DNA of 64,000 bases, from NCBI GenBank assembly GCA_948470475.1, contig OX419346.1, forward strand, positions 18,003,004-18,067,003, written 5' to 3'. Positions within the stretch are counted from its first letter, which is position 1, and each line of letters opens with the position of its first letter. This stretch comes from Galaxea fascicularis (Eukaryota > Cnidaria > Anthozoa > Scleractinia > Euphylliidae). Position numbers and translations under genes: made by a program. Shown piece after piece: positions 23,387-35,126 of this stretch. The notes below the pieces were generated by a model that saw only the letters and a list, made by a program, of their open reading frames with translations, ran no database searches and was not told the origin of the DNA.

Positions 23387-26300
23387 TTGTGATTTTAGGT
23401 GGGTTATTGGGGCTTGTTCAGAGAGATGACAACAAGCGAAGTAGCTATTGTAGCACACAAAAAGCGTCTTAGTGCAACAGAATAATACACAGTACAGCTG
23501 CTTTCCTAAAACTGTCAGCTTTTTGGAAATTAATTGTAGTCTGTAATTGTACTTCTGTAATTTCTATGCAAATTTAGTTGGTTTAAACTTGCTAAATTCT
23601 AAAAATAGCTGTGACAGTTTCTTTTCGTAAACATAAGGTGATAATTTAACCCACCATATTTTCCCGTGGTGCCTTCATTATGCTGTACAAAATGGTTCTT
23701 GATTTTTACACCTTTAGTAAGCTAATAACCTCAAATTGCGATCGTTATTAACGGAAAGTTCTTTAACGGTACTTAACTGTTTTGTTCTTGTTTTTTAAAT
23801 GTCTGGCAAAATTGTTATAATTATTTATTATTATTGTTTTTTTACTTGGACGAAGTAACATGTTCAAACAAAGTTTTATTATATATGAAATTGGCAAAAT
23901 AATACGCATTGCGGGCGAACGACCCCATATTACTTCAAGATGATTTTAGGCCGGGAACTTTTATAACGAACGTCAGAAAATTCTAATTCAATATGATAAA
24001 ATGCGTTCCGTAAATTACGATTATTCATGCAAATTGCACTTTTCCCACCTACGTGGCCCGGAATATGAACAGCTGTTCAAGATATGTTACTAAGCAACGA
24101 ACAGTGCGTACCAACAAAAGGGAAAGATCTAACACTACTCAAATTTTGGCTCTGTATCAACGCGAAAGTTGCAACAAGCTTCTTCGCGATTTTTATTGGC
24201 TGCAATTTAAATTTCATTTTGCCTCCTGTAACGATTTAATTTCCCACGGGCGGTAAGGTTTAATCAAACGTAAGCTTTCGTATGCTAACCGTATACCTGA
24301 ACCATATATATACTTCTGGTTTTAAACCGGATGTGATGAATAATTTCTATGAAGACAGTTATAACTCACTAATGTTAGCTGCGCTGGTAAAGCGTTCCAT
24401 GCACGTTTGTCACGTATGTCAAACCACAGGTGTTTTGCCATGAAGCATTTTTGAATACTTTCTACAGTATCGCACGTAATACCCCGTTGTATTTACTCGT
24501 GCTCATATTCACACAGTGATTACCAATATTATTTCCTTCCGAATGAGTCAGCATTGCCCTGAGGCAGGTAGGGATCGCAGACGATATCAGTCCCACGCAA
24601 TTAGTGACAAAGAAGAAGGGACTAGGATGTTTTCCAGTTTTTATCATGTGTTTTATTTCGAACTTGGGTGATCCCGCTAGATAAAGCCCGATAGTTCGCG
24701 GGATAGAGCGCGGGATTTTGGCTTTAGGGTGTAAAAATAGATGAAAAGATCTCAAGAATTTGAGTCTGTCCCGCCGATTCTCGAGAAGGGAACGGCTTAA
24801 GCGTGAAACAATTACTATTTATTTTCATTTTTATTTTTTGTCGTTTTGTGATACGAAAACAGATGCAATAATGACAATACATCCTTGAATCAGAAATTTA
24901 AAGGGATATTTTCAGAGGGGAACGTCCTGCTTGCTGACTATCAAGTTCTTAAAAATCTCAATGCCTGCGACAGTATTACTGAGCGCTGTCCATTTGTATG
25001 GAAAAACTGGCGAGAATGATTAGTACAAGCGCTTTTCGTTCGTGTGGAAAAACCAGTGAAACTTTATTAGGCAAATGCAACAGTACAAGTGTTTTTATGA
25101 AGGAGCATGGTTTTAGTGTGATGAGCGAAATGGTTGAGCGGTATTCCGGTCATTTCGGTAAAACTAGAAACTAAAAATACCTAGCTCTGAAGGTATTCCT
25201 TTTTTACGAAAAATTTCCAATGGGACGGAATCCAACCTCGCCCCCAGGACTTTTCCTTAGGCGCCCTCCAGATAGGGAAACACCCTGGAACGAGGTTGGG
25301 ACGCAATCTTCTATTTGTTGTCCCACCACTGAAACGACCGGTATTTCCATGCAAAACGAAAGAGCTCACTCCCACTGTCACTGAAAGTAATGCCATTTCA
25401 ATTCTTGCACTATGCGATCAAAGTAGCCATAAACCACTAAACTTGAAAAATGAATAGTTAACCTCTTGCGGGTATATGGTTTTGACACCCCCTTCGGTTA
25501 GAACGCGTTATTTGAAGCTCTGCCGACATCTTTTGTTAATCTTCTATGGTATATTGATGAAATTTGTTTTTTCATTGAGCCGTTCAGTTCATGATAATAA
25601 TTTTGGTTGTACAGTTTTATGGCTGAGCCAAACGTTTGCATCTCTGTCTTGGTAAAAGACTGTATTTAAAAGAATACCCCTTGTATCTGTCCGCCGGTTT
25701 ATCCCAGACAAAAGTATGTTAAGCAAGTTTGTCCTCTTCTGTGAATCTTTCGTCAGTCATTTGACTTGAAATATCTTGCGAAACCTTTCCTTTTTCATTT
25801 GGCCTTTCTCACGACCATCATTTTGTGCTGCACAGTTATTCAGGGGATATTATTCTGCTCAAATAGTCATTTCAACAATTCTTTCTGCGCATAGGGGATG
25901 CGATGCGTGGTTGTCTTTTTTCGCGCGCGCTCACTCGCGTGTTTCACTCGCTTCACTATCCTCAAGAAAACCTGGGGACTGCTCTAAGTCTAAGTATTAG
26001 AGGAATGTCGTAAAAACGCAGAAATTCCTTGCAGAAATTAAAGCGTGACGTCGAGTTTCACTTGCGTCCTTGTCACACCGTACAAAATCTCTCTTTTGTT
26101 CCGTTCCTATTCAACTGAACAGGCTCAAAGTTGGCTTGGCTACCATTTTTGAGATGCATTGTCATTTGGTGGAAACAACTTTTATTTAGCCCGAAACCGC
26201 TCCGGCTTTTTTTCCATACTGAGGTATATATTACTTATATTTCATGTTCGGCATTAGTAGGCACTCATCAAACCCGGCCTTGCTCCTGGTTGTAGCTTGG

Positions 26301-26471
26301 GGCTGGCGTGGGAAAGTTTACTCACATATATTTGTCATGGGGAGTCAACAATAAAGGCCAACTTGTAAAATGGCCATTTCTGGCGTAAACTGGATCCCGA
26401 TAGAGTTCTTCACGTAAAGGGCGAAAGTCAAAGTAAAAAAAAATAAAGAGGGTATAAAACAAGGTTATCGT

Positions 26472-26531
26472 AAAGTTACGTAACCAGTCAAGTATAAGTA
26501 AACGTTTACGTTTGGCTGGTTACGTAACTTT
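26472..26531. repeat. 16-bp perfect stem palindrome, remnant of a foldback element
   Basis: AAAGTTACGTAACCAG (26472-26487) pairs with CTGGTTACGTAACTTT (26516-26531) around a 28-nt spacer that itself contains AAACGTTT. Looser pairing extends outward through A/T-rich flanks, suggesting a foldback transposon about 110 bp long. Confidence 0.6.
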
Positions 26532-28407
26532 TGACACTTGCTTTTATTTTTACTATTGTAATCAAAAGTTCTTTGTATTTTTAATTAAGCTGCTTATATA
26601 AGCTCGTACTTTCGATACACGCAGCCACTGTAAATAGTTTTTAGTTTTTAATTTTTAACCTTCATCTGAAGAAGGCTGAACAGCCGAAACGTTGTGAAAC
26701 CAAGTCAGACCAGTTAGAAGTTTACCCCACTGTTTTTACTCAGTATTTGTCTATTTATTCACGTGGTGGTACAGTATCCCTTGGATCCTTCTGCTGTGAG
26801 TCCATTGTTGGTGTAAACCCTTATATTTTGCCTATACATATATATACAGAAGAAGCCTTAATATTGGCGGAGAAATGGCGGTTGACGTTTTGGCCGGAAG
26901 TAAAAATTACCCCTTTGATTTGATTATATAGGGTTTAAGGTATCTACAGTTTAAACCAGACACGCTAGATCGCTTGGACGGGAGACACCCCTGAAGGTAT
27001 ACGGCAATCTTAAGGGAACAAAACATGCAAAAGGCAGAGTGTAACTCTTCTGACGCCAAGATTAAGACGTTTACCGCGTCAAGTTTGGTGATTAAACCTA
27101 AAACAATAGTCATAGAAGCGACGCACCGAGGAAATTTTTCAAAGCTTGTGATCATGGAAGGAATTGTCGGCATGACAAATTACCTATCTTAGAGGACTGG
27201 GGTGTGTAAGATAAGTGACATAAGTATCATAAGATCAATTTCCACTGGGTGAACCCAAAGGAACAACTGATCGAATGTTTGATATTCCAACAATTACAAT
27301 ACTGTAGTGAATTTTTCTTCGATTCTCCTGATCGCCGCTCGTTGAGTGTAGGTAGTTTATTAATTATCGTAGAACGAAAAAAAAATCGAAAGTTGCGAGG
27401 CATTGTGCCGCAAGCTACGGAGCTGTTTCCGAAAGATCAATGTGCTAGTCGTTTTTAATACACACGTTACCTAATAGACTCTTAAGCAAAAGTTGAATTC
27501 TAACAATCATGTTAATTGTAAGAGGCATACTTTTTCCCTATTTTCTCGGAGCGCGCGCATTGTGTTCTTTTCGGCGCTTTTTTATTCAACATAGCGCGCG
27601 GCACTTCCTTTAAAACGAGTTTTGCTTGTGAACAAATCTCTCTGCTACAATCTGTAGTAGTTTTGAATCTGATTTAAACACTTAATAGAGTTATACTTTT
27701 CAAATCTCTTTATCAGAAATTTTTCCGAAGCTCGCGTGCATTATTCGTTTTTTGAATAGGTGTGCGCGGTATTTAACAAAGAAGGTGTCACTTTTTCTTT
27801 CAATGGCGTCTGACGCTAAAACCGAAACAAATTTTAGGATGAACCATTATTCTGCCTTTTACGCATAATTGCTACTGACCCTGATTTATGTAGCGCGACT
27901 TTCAAATGCTATGAAATTTGGTAAACGGCGAATGCGAGCAACCCAATTACATGTTGAAAGTCAGAAAAAAAAAATGCGGGTACATGTTTTCAACATTGCA
28001 GGTGGGATGGAGAGGGGCTGGGCACGAATAGGTTGCATCTCGCGCGATTCTTTGACTCGCGTGTGTCTAAAGAGCCACAAGTGCAAATTTGTCCCAAGAA
28101 ACCGCTTCCAAATTCGACTCATTAATTCTTTTTATTGTCAACAAAGTATAACGTATGGGATCTTACGATTCCTGGGCACTTTCAATGATTGACCCGCCTT
28201 GCGATGGTTGGTTCAGTGCGGACACTTGGTGGTTTTGCGAGTCCTACAGTACTTGGCATCTCATTGAAACATTAATTTAGCTTTCCGGGAAACTTTCTAG
28301 CTGACTTGGTCCGGGCATGTATACACAATGATATAAATCAGTTGACTGAGCGAATAGAAGAACGAATTAAAAAAATAGATATATTTAAACTCCAGGTATT
28401 TGAGGAG

Positions 28408-28651
28408 CAGGGTTGGCGCAGTCATGAGAGCGCTCGCCTCCCGCCAATGTGTCCCGGGTTTCTGCCTTGCTTTTGTTCGGGTACTCCGGTTTTTCACAAC
28501 ATTTGATCTGATTCGATTTGGTTTGACTTGAGAACTGTGAAGAATTTCGAATTGTAAAAAGTTCGAGTTGTAAAGCTTATGATTGAAAGGTGCATTTGAT
28601 CATGTTGACATGCTAATTTGCGCCGAATAAGTAAAATAAATTATTATTATA
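28408..28651 (+). mobile_element. tRNA-derived SINE, diverged copy
   Basis: Starts with a tRNA-like head: GGTTGGCGCAGTCATGAGAG has an RNA polymerase III A-box-like word, and TCCCGGGTTTCTGCC is a decayed B box. The body has GGGTACTCCGGTTTTTCACA and an ATTTGATCTGATT segment, which I recognise from a SINE family common in cnidarians. The tail ends in TTATTATTAT. It is a mutated copy and not a functional tRNA gene. Confidence 0.65.
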
Positions 28652-28958
28652 TTCAGTTGTAGGTATTTAGCTAGCTTACACTCTTTCTATCAACGAGACT
28701 CTGAATGAAGAGGCTGAATAATTCTTTTGCCAGTTTGAAGCTATACTAAATTTTCAACAGCAAAAACAAACAAAAGCCAGCGATATCGTCGATAGCAACG
28801 GTCATCATCGCCCAGCCGTTCCAGTGTAACCATTTGCAAGCAAACAGTTGATCCCCCAATACCACCTCCTCCAGGGAGAATTTGTGTTGCGCTCCCGTGG
28901 CTGCCGAAAATTTGGATAGTTCCGCGTGTATTTTACAATTAATAATTAACAATTAGAC

Positions 28959-28989
<31 letters not shown>

Positions 28990-29134
28990 GTTTAGTATCA
29001 CCCAACTTGTCGGACAGAAAAGGCAATAATAAAGTTAGCAAAAGCAAGTTGAAGAAATATTTATTTGGGATCGGAATAAAACAAAAGAAAGCGTCACGCT
29101 CGATTGCTCCTCGAGGACTATTACCAATAGTCCT

Positions 29135-29180
<46 letters not shown>

Positions 29181-31150
29181 CTTTACTTTACTTTATTTGT
29201 TTCACAGCAAATAAGCAAATTACAAATATTATATATACTTAAAAATACACTAAAACGAGTATGCTGTTGGAAACCCACGGAACAGGAATAAACTTCCCTA
29301 AGAAGTGTAGGCTACCAAAAAAACAGAAAAGCCAAAAGATAATCAAATAAGTGTAAAAACAATCATGCCAATCGATCTGAAGACAAAATCAACTTTAACT
29401 CTTGTTTGAACTTAAGAACCGAGTCGCTTTTTTTAACAGATAAAGGTAACTTATTCCATAAACGTGCACTTGAATGTGTTCGTTCTAGCATAAATACTTT
29501 TAAACATTAGTTCAGTATTTCTTAAATTATAAGATTCATGTTCAAGTTCATAAAATTGTAGATAACCGGACACATCAAGGTCATATTGACCGTGTAGACA
29601 TTTAAATAGGAAAAGTAAATCCAAATAGATTCTTCTCGAGGAAAGTGACATCAGGCCAGTTTTCAGTAAACGATCAGAATATGATAACTTGCTTCCAATC
29701 ATAAGTTTCGTAGCACGACGTTCTACACCTTCAATTATATTGCTTAAATAGGCCTGATGTGGAGACTTGTGAAGCATAGTCAAGATGTGGTCTAACAAGA
29801 TGAATATCAAGCTTTTTGATAACATCAGTGTTAACCTGGGTTCCACAAGTTCTTCTTATAAGTCGTGGTACCTTATTGGCTTCATTTACTTTGTTTACAA
29901 TGTGATCATGGCAGGAGAGCTTACTGTTAACTAAAACACCCGCCAGCTCTTTCTCACATGCAGATTTAGATAAAATGTTGTCTGAAAGAAAATATGTTGT
30001 TTCTAACGGCTTTTGCTTTTTAGTAAAACTAAGATGTTCACATTTAGAGGCATCATAAGACATTCCCCATGACTTACTCCAATCTACAATTGTATCGAGG
30101 TCAGACTGAAGAATTGCTTGGTCAGCTGGATTAAGGTATCAGCCAAACCAACGGGGTCGTCTGCGCGCGATCGTTCTAGCGCTCTTTGTTTGAACACAAA
30201 CCCCCATAAACCGCATATTTTCTGAAAGCTGAGTAGTCATGCCTACAGCTAATTCCCTTAAAAGGTAAAAAACTTTAATGCGCTTAAAAAAGGAGGAGGT
30301 TTTTGTAAAACTAAGTGTTTTCATTCATTAAGTTCCACGCTCACCAAAAACAAACGGAAGAATTTTCTTCACACGTTTGCCTAAAAAACCGTGTCTCAGA
30401 TTTCTCGAAAGCGCGCTCGTTTTATGTTTACAAACAAATATATTCGGGGATGAGAAATTATTGCCACCGCCAGTGGAAAATAAGCTATAACTTTAAAATG
30501 AAAAGACAAATTAAAATTCGCAGACAAGGTTTTGTAGGTGAGCTATCTGACAACAATTTGACCAAATTTCAGCCAAATTGATCCAGGGGCTGCCGACTTG
30601 GAGTTCAAAATGCATGCACATCTCGCCTAAATTTTGATTTCGAGAAACAAGGAAAAATAGAATTTCGACCATAATGGGATTAGCGTCAAGCAAAATTGTT
30701 ATCGCTCAATAACTTCCCGTACAAAAAACATTTTTTTGTGTGGAATTTTTTTTAAATGAAAGCTACTCCCAAGATCTATCGAAACATATAGAAATCCAAA
30801 ATTATGAAAAACGGTCAATTTTGGATTGGCTGATACCTTAAGCAATTTCCTATAACATTTAGGATCATCTGCATAAAGGGGGATAATTGTGTCAGTAGTA
30901 ATATCGTCAGCCATGTCATTTATAAAAATAAGGAAAAGGAGAGGGCCAATAATGGACCCCTGTGTGACACCAGAAGGAACATATCTCCAATCAGATGCAA
31001 ATCCATCAATCACAGTTTTATGTCGTCTGTTAACAAGATAACTCCTTAACCATGCCAAGAGTGGATCACTCACACCAACGATTTCTAATTTATACAGCAA
31101 TTTTTCATGAGAAACTCTATCAAAGGCTTTGGCCAAATCAAGATATAGTT
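29181..31150 (-). mobile_element. 5'-truncated, inactivated non-LTR retrotransposon (LINE)
   Basis: On the minus strand the remnant opens at about 31147 with LAKAFDRVSHEKLLYKLE and has reverse transcriptase motifs SGVTQGSIIGPLLFLIFIND and the catalytic LYADD box (30900-30880 region). Downstream it has the thumb-like segment YDASKCEHLSFTKK and a C-terminal LWNKLPLSVK-type block ending at 29363. The reading frame is broken by a 703-bp insertion and at least two frameshifts (near 29760 and 29455), so it is dead. The 3' end carries a short TTTAC microsatellite (29181-29197 on the plus strand), as in CR1/L2-like elements. It lacks everything upstream of the middle of the reverse transcriptase domain. 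Confidence 0.85.
30135..30837. mobile_element. 703-bp TTAA-flanked (piggyBac-like) MITE inside the LINE
   Basis: Terminal inverted repeats match at 16 of 17 positions: GGTATCAGCCAAACCAA at the left against GGTATCAGCCAATCCAA read from the right. TTAA lies immediately outside both ends (30131-30134, 30838-30841). The LINE reading frame resumes on the far side, which fixes the boundaries independently. No transposase remains inside; the interior frames are short. TTAA duplication and GG-type ends are typical of piggyBac-mobilised non-autonomous elements. Confidence 0.85.
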
Positions 31151-31176
31151 GATACTAGTTACTAGTGATACTAATT

Positions 31177-31296
31177 AAGAAATAGAAAAGATGCACCGTG
31201 TTTTTATCGAATTATAGAAACACGAGGGGAAGCCTTTGGGAGAACGGGAAATGCTGTGGGAACACGAGCCACAGCTTTTTCGAGTTCTCCCTAACT

Positions 31297-31330
<34 letters not shown>

Positions 31331-31352
31331 GAGAACATGTTTTCTATTTCTT
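31177..31352. mobile_element. Foldback MITE, about 176 bp
   Basis: AAGAAATAGAAAA at the left pairs with TTTTCTATTTCTT at the right, and pairing continues inward through CCGTGTTT, TATCGA and TTATAGAAACAC for nearly 50 bp with few mismatches. It lies directly beside the right end of the LINE/MITE nest. A related ATAGAAACAGGATTTCTA fragment follows at about 31475. Confidence 0.7.
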
Positions 31353-33676
31353 TTAGAAAACACCGCGACGAAAAAAAGGAAAAAAAACTTGTTATCTTTG
31401 ATTATCAAAACGTAAATTCTCTTTACTCGCGTCATCAACAGCTCGTGCTTGTTCTGTGTTTCTTTTGAGTTATAGAAACAGGATTTCTAACCAATCAGCG
31501 CGCGTATTTTCTTAGGACTGTTATCTAACACTGCCACCATTGTTCAAAAATGGCCATATGGGGTAATTTTTTTATTGTATAACATAGCTTTTTGTTAGCA
31601 AAATGGACCCGCTTTTCTTGATACTCATAAAATTCGTTCTCAACTCAACTTCAACTGAATCACTGACCAAAATGGTTTGTAAAACCAAGTCATTGTTCTT
31701 ATTCAACTGACTACTTTTTTTACCTTCCCCTCCCCCCCCCCCCCTACGGAAAGCAATCAAGCACAAACCTTCACGCAATCTCTCTTCGTTTCGCGGAGAA
31801 ATTGGGCGACAAGCCTAAACGAGGTTTCTTTAGAAACTACCCCCTCTAAACGAGGTCTGCCTAGCGCACAGGGATCCGGCTAATCGGTCAGTTAAGGGAC
31901 AAGGTGGGTGCCACTGAGCGCCTACCCGACATTGATGTCAAGTCTTCAGCTTTCGGCTGGAGACGCGGGCTTCAGGGACTCAATCTCCAGCCCTTCAGCT
32001 GAGCAACCAAAATCTCCAGCCGAATGCATGTGTATCATTAATGACCTGAGAATTCAGGAAAACCAAGACCCCTCCAAAGGAACTCACGCCTTCGGCAATC
32101 CATGATCATCCGATAAAATCTCCAGCCAACCTGTCACTGAAACTAGGCATCTCTGGTACCAAATTAAATGCCGCCAGAGATCGCGTCTCGTGGGTTACCA
32201 CGAGAAAACAGAGAAAGAAGTATTCAAGGCAGTTGTTTGAAAAAGGCTTTAACACGTTAGCTACAACCCATAATGTCTACGCACTGCTGTTACAAAAATT
32301 TTAACAGTGGCAACAGAACAGTCGGTGTCAGTTGTGAGGCATTTCGTTGAAACAGAGTGTTATCTCGAGAGAATATTTCTCGCATCTTCTTGATTTAGTC
32401 TAGCACTTGATAAACAGCTATAGGTCCACTTACCTGTGGAGTCTGCCTATCACGAAGTCCGCGTTCTTGCAAAGCAGCACGTGATCAGTAGGAATAAAGG
32501 ACGTCTGACCAAAAATGTAGTACGATTGGACCTCAGTAAGTTAATATCTCTGTAGCGTTGTAATCCAGGGGTACACGAGAAATGACTAGGAAGGAAGTCA
32601 CGGAACAAGAGAACGGACGGCTTTATTTGTAATCCCCTGCCCTTTGTCGAAAATTCCCACGTTTCCAATGGTGCCAATATGTTAGCGATCTGTCCTTTTA
32701 AAAATGCTTCAGTTAGATGATGTACACGGATTTCACTGACTGGACTGGAAGAATTCTCAGTTGTGAAGCTTGAAACAACGAATGCTAGTAAATTTAAAAA
32801 CAATGAGGACAAGTGTCAAGGTGAACTCAGAACACTCAATTCTGATGTTTCGGACGCAGTCTATTAACAACCGTTACGTTTTAGTGCGTGATTTTTAACG
32901 GCTAAAACTTGAAAAATGACGCGCGCATGCCTTTAACGGGAGATGAGTTCGCGAGACGTCTTTGCGCAAATTAAAAGCAAAAAACTGTTTGGGTCGTGCG
33001 CAATGCCAAGCTTATTAAGCCCTTTCGGTTTTGACTCCGGTTTCTCTTGCAATATCTGCCTTCAAGAGGAGGTATGTGGAATTTGGCGGGAACTGTTGAA
33101 TACTGCTTGGATAATAGCAGTGTCCGGCACGGCTAATATCCGAATAATCTCGAATAATCATTCCGTTTTGATGGAAATACCTGAAATAATCACCTCTCTC
33201 GACTAATCGTCCCGCGCACGCCCCTCCTCCTTCTGCACCCCACTCCGCTCGAATGTACCGATATAAGTAAAACTGGAGGATTGCGGTGGAGTCCGATTCA
33301 GCCAGAAAGAGAGATTGATGCTCACTCTGATGCCGAGGATGTTGACTTTCAAAACTGAATGAACAAACGAACGAAGGGATGAATGAATGTATGACTTGAA
33401 GTAACACGTTAAAATAGACAGCGGAGCTGGTGGGGTCGGGCATTTAATTAAAGGTAAAATGAAAATGTAAGCTAAAAATTCACGTTTAAATCCTAATAAT
33501 ACGCATAATTAACTAATGTGCTATGTACATTAAAACTATGCATTTAAAATCCTAACAACATGCATAATTATCGTCTTTTGAAGAGAGATTACAGTTTATT
33601 TTGCTCAGTAGGGGCAAAATTATATGAAGAAATCAAAATAAGGACACTTAATTAAAACGACTGTGTTCTTAATGTC
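31353..33676. other. Intergenic DNA, no gene recognised
   Basis: Includes a C homopolymer (about 31729-31743), repeated TCTCCAGCC words (31950-32120) and a good minus-strand splice donor context at 32434/32433 (CCACAG|GTAAGTG). A minus-strand ORF at 33443-33015 (142 codons, true ATG) and one at 32812-32450 (120 codons, hydrophobic start) have no recognisable family. Nothing here reaches the standard for a gene call. Confidence 0.6.
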
Positions 33677-33920
33677 ATGTTTATTAATAACAAAATAATA
33701 ATAATAATAGTAAATAATAATAATAATGAGGATTTATATAGCGCTTTATCCACAACACTTTATGGGGGATTTTGCCAGACTGCTGGTTTAGGCACAAATT
33801 GCAGTCACGCAGTTTACAATCTTATTAGAATGAATAGTAGGATCAACACAGGTGCACCCAGAACAGAATAAGTTATAGACCATCACACCGGGGACTACGT
33901 CCCCTACGTTACATTATTAT
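33677..33920. repeat. AAT-rich microsatellite and diverged dispersed repeat
   Basis: AATAATAAT units to about 33727 are followed by GGATTTATATAGCGCTTTAT, a phrase frequent in animal interspersed repeats, and then a GGGGACTACGTCCCC palindrome at about 33889. This looks like fused fragments of old repeats. The family is not assigned. Confidence 0.45.
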
Positions 33921-34830
33921 GATCAAAGTAGGTGATAATACAAAATGCCCCCAGCATTTAGGACATGACTTCCAGCAAACAATATTTGAAATAATCTGGA
34001 AGAAAATAAGTAATGATTATACATTTATAAAACCAATATAATTAAAACTTAGAAAAACAATTATTTATGCAAAACAGGTGGGCAAAGAAGTTCAGTAAAA
34101 ATTCGATTTTTGAGTTTGAATCACGCACCGTAAGGATCGAGACATTATGGTTAAATTTTTTTAGTAAAATGGGTGAATTGAGAATGAAAGAAAGAAGAGT
34201 CGAAAACGATATACACATAAATCAGTTAGTCCGGTACCGAGCTCATGGGCACCTTGTTGTGATGGCGGACTATGCGGCCTTTGTCTACTTATTATTCACT
34301 TTAAATTCTAATTTTCAACCACCTTCAAATCCAACATTTTCCAATTTCCCTTAATTTTCAACTCCCCCTCCCCCCCACTTTTATTTCCTCATAACAATCC
34401 ACAAATCATCCAAAAATTCACAAACATTTACTGTAGCAAGGATTCCAACCTAATGGAGCAATTGATCGAAGCGAGATTTTGTAGTCGGAAAAGTGCAGAA
34501 AAGCACAGAAAACAAGGCATTTTAAACCGAAATGTTCCTTTTGACACAAAGGGTACCATAGTGAAGAAGAGCTGAACTCGAAGCATATGTGTTCCAGGAA
34601 GCCTTCCTACCTTGGATTCGTATACTGGTTAAGAGAAAACAGCTAAATCAATAAGGATGACGATGACGCTAATAGCCTTGGTGAGGGTGGTGGCGTTGAA
34701 GGAGAAATAGCAGAAGACGTTTAACAAGAAGGAGAAGGAGGAAGAGGCGAAGGAAATACAGGACGAACCTGTATTACATCAAAACATTCGCTGGAACGAG
34801 TCAGAGCGTGTTGACACTAATTCACAATTG

Positions 34831-34923
34831 GACCCGTAGCCCGCAAGGGCTACGGGTCAATAGCCCATTCGGCTTCGCCTCATGGGCCATTGATCCGTGA
34901 CCCTTTAGGTCGAAGGGTCTAAT
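34831..34923. repeat. Three consecutive GACCC...GGGTC hairpins
   Basis: First hairpin 34831-34858: a perfect 12-bp stem GACCCGTAGCCC / GGGCTACGGGTC with loop GCAA. The second pairs AGCCCAT with ATGGGCC around TTCGGCTTCGCCTC. The third pairs GACCCTT with AAGGGTC (about 34898-34918). The array abuts the left end of the MITE at 34928. A single hairpin of the same kind precedes the MITE copy at 28991, so it is probably part of the element or its composite. Confidence 0.65.
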
Positions 34924-34927
34924 AATT

Positions 34928-35126
34928 TTAGTATCCCCCAACTTGTCGGACAGAAAAGGCAATAATAAAGTTAGCAAATACAAGCTGAAGAAATATTTAT
35001 TTGGGAAGAAAACGAAAGAAAGTGTCATGCTCTATTGCTACTCGAGGACTATTACTAATAGTCCTCCAGTAGCGTGGGCAATCAAATGCAGGATTTGCAT
35101 TAGTCCACTAGTTGGGTGATACTAAT
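34928..35126. mobile_element. MITE of the TTAGTATCACCCAACT family, intact copy 2 (about 199 bp)
   Basis: Left end TTTAGTATCCCCCAACTTGT, right end AGTTGGGTGATACTAATA, inverted with one mismatch over 15 bp. The body contains TCGGACAGAAAAGGCAATAA, GAGGACTATTACTAATAGTC and TGCAGGATTTGCATTAGTCC, all shared with the split copy at 28991. It supplies the reference that shows where the LINE inserted in copy 1. Confidence 0.75.

Larger units (their letters stand above)
20863..28407. other. Intergenic DNA upstream of KMT2E, no gene recognised
   Basis: Only short open frames without family resemblance are present. Identifiable items are a MITE at 23168-23386, an inverted repeat around 25227-25302 (arms CCAACCTCG / CGAGGTTGG), a 16-bp stem palindrome at 26472-26531 and a hammerhead-like motif at 26666-26689. 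Small CpG-rich patches occur at 25.9 kb and 27.55 kb. An ORF at 27869-28192 (107 codons) has no recognisable domain. Confidence 0.7.
28991..31175. mobile_element. MITE split by a LINE insertion (copy 1 of the TTAGTATCACCCAACT family)
   Basis: The left part (28991-29180) starts TTTAGTATCACCCAACTTGT and matches the intact copy at 34928-35126 along its whole length, up to GCATTAGTCCACTA. There the sequence jumps into LINE DNA. The missing right end (ACTAGT then GATACTAAT) reappears at about 31161-31175, past the LINE. A short hairpin, GACCC to GGGTC (28956-28984), precedes the left end, as at copy 2. Confidence 0.65.

Noticed and set aside
28408..28480. tRNA-like sequence
   Set aside because: A- and B-box-like words are present but the anticodon and acceptor stems do not form; it is the head of a SINE.
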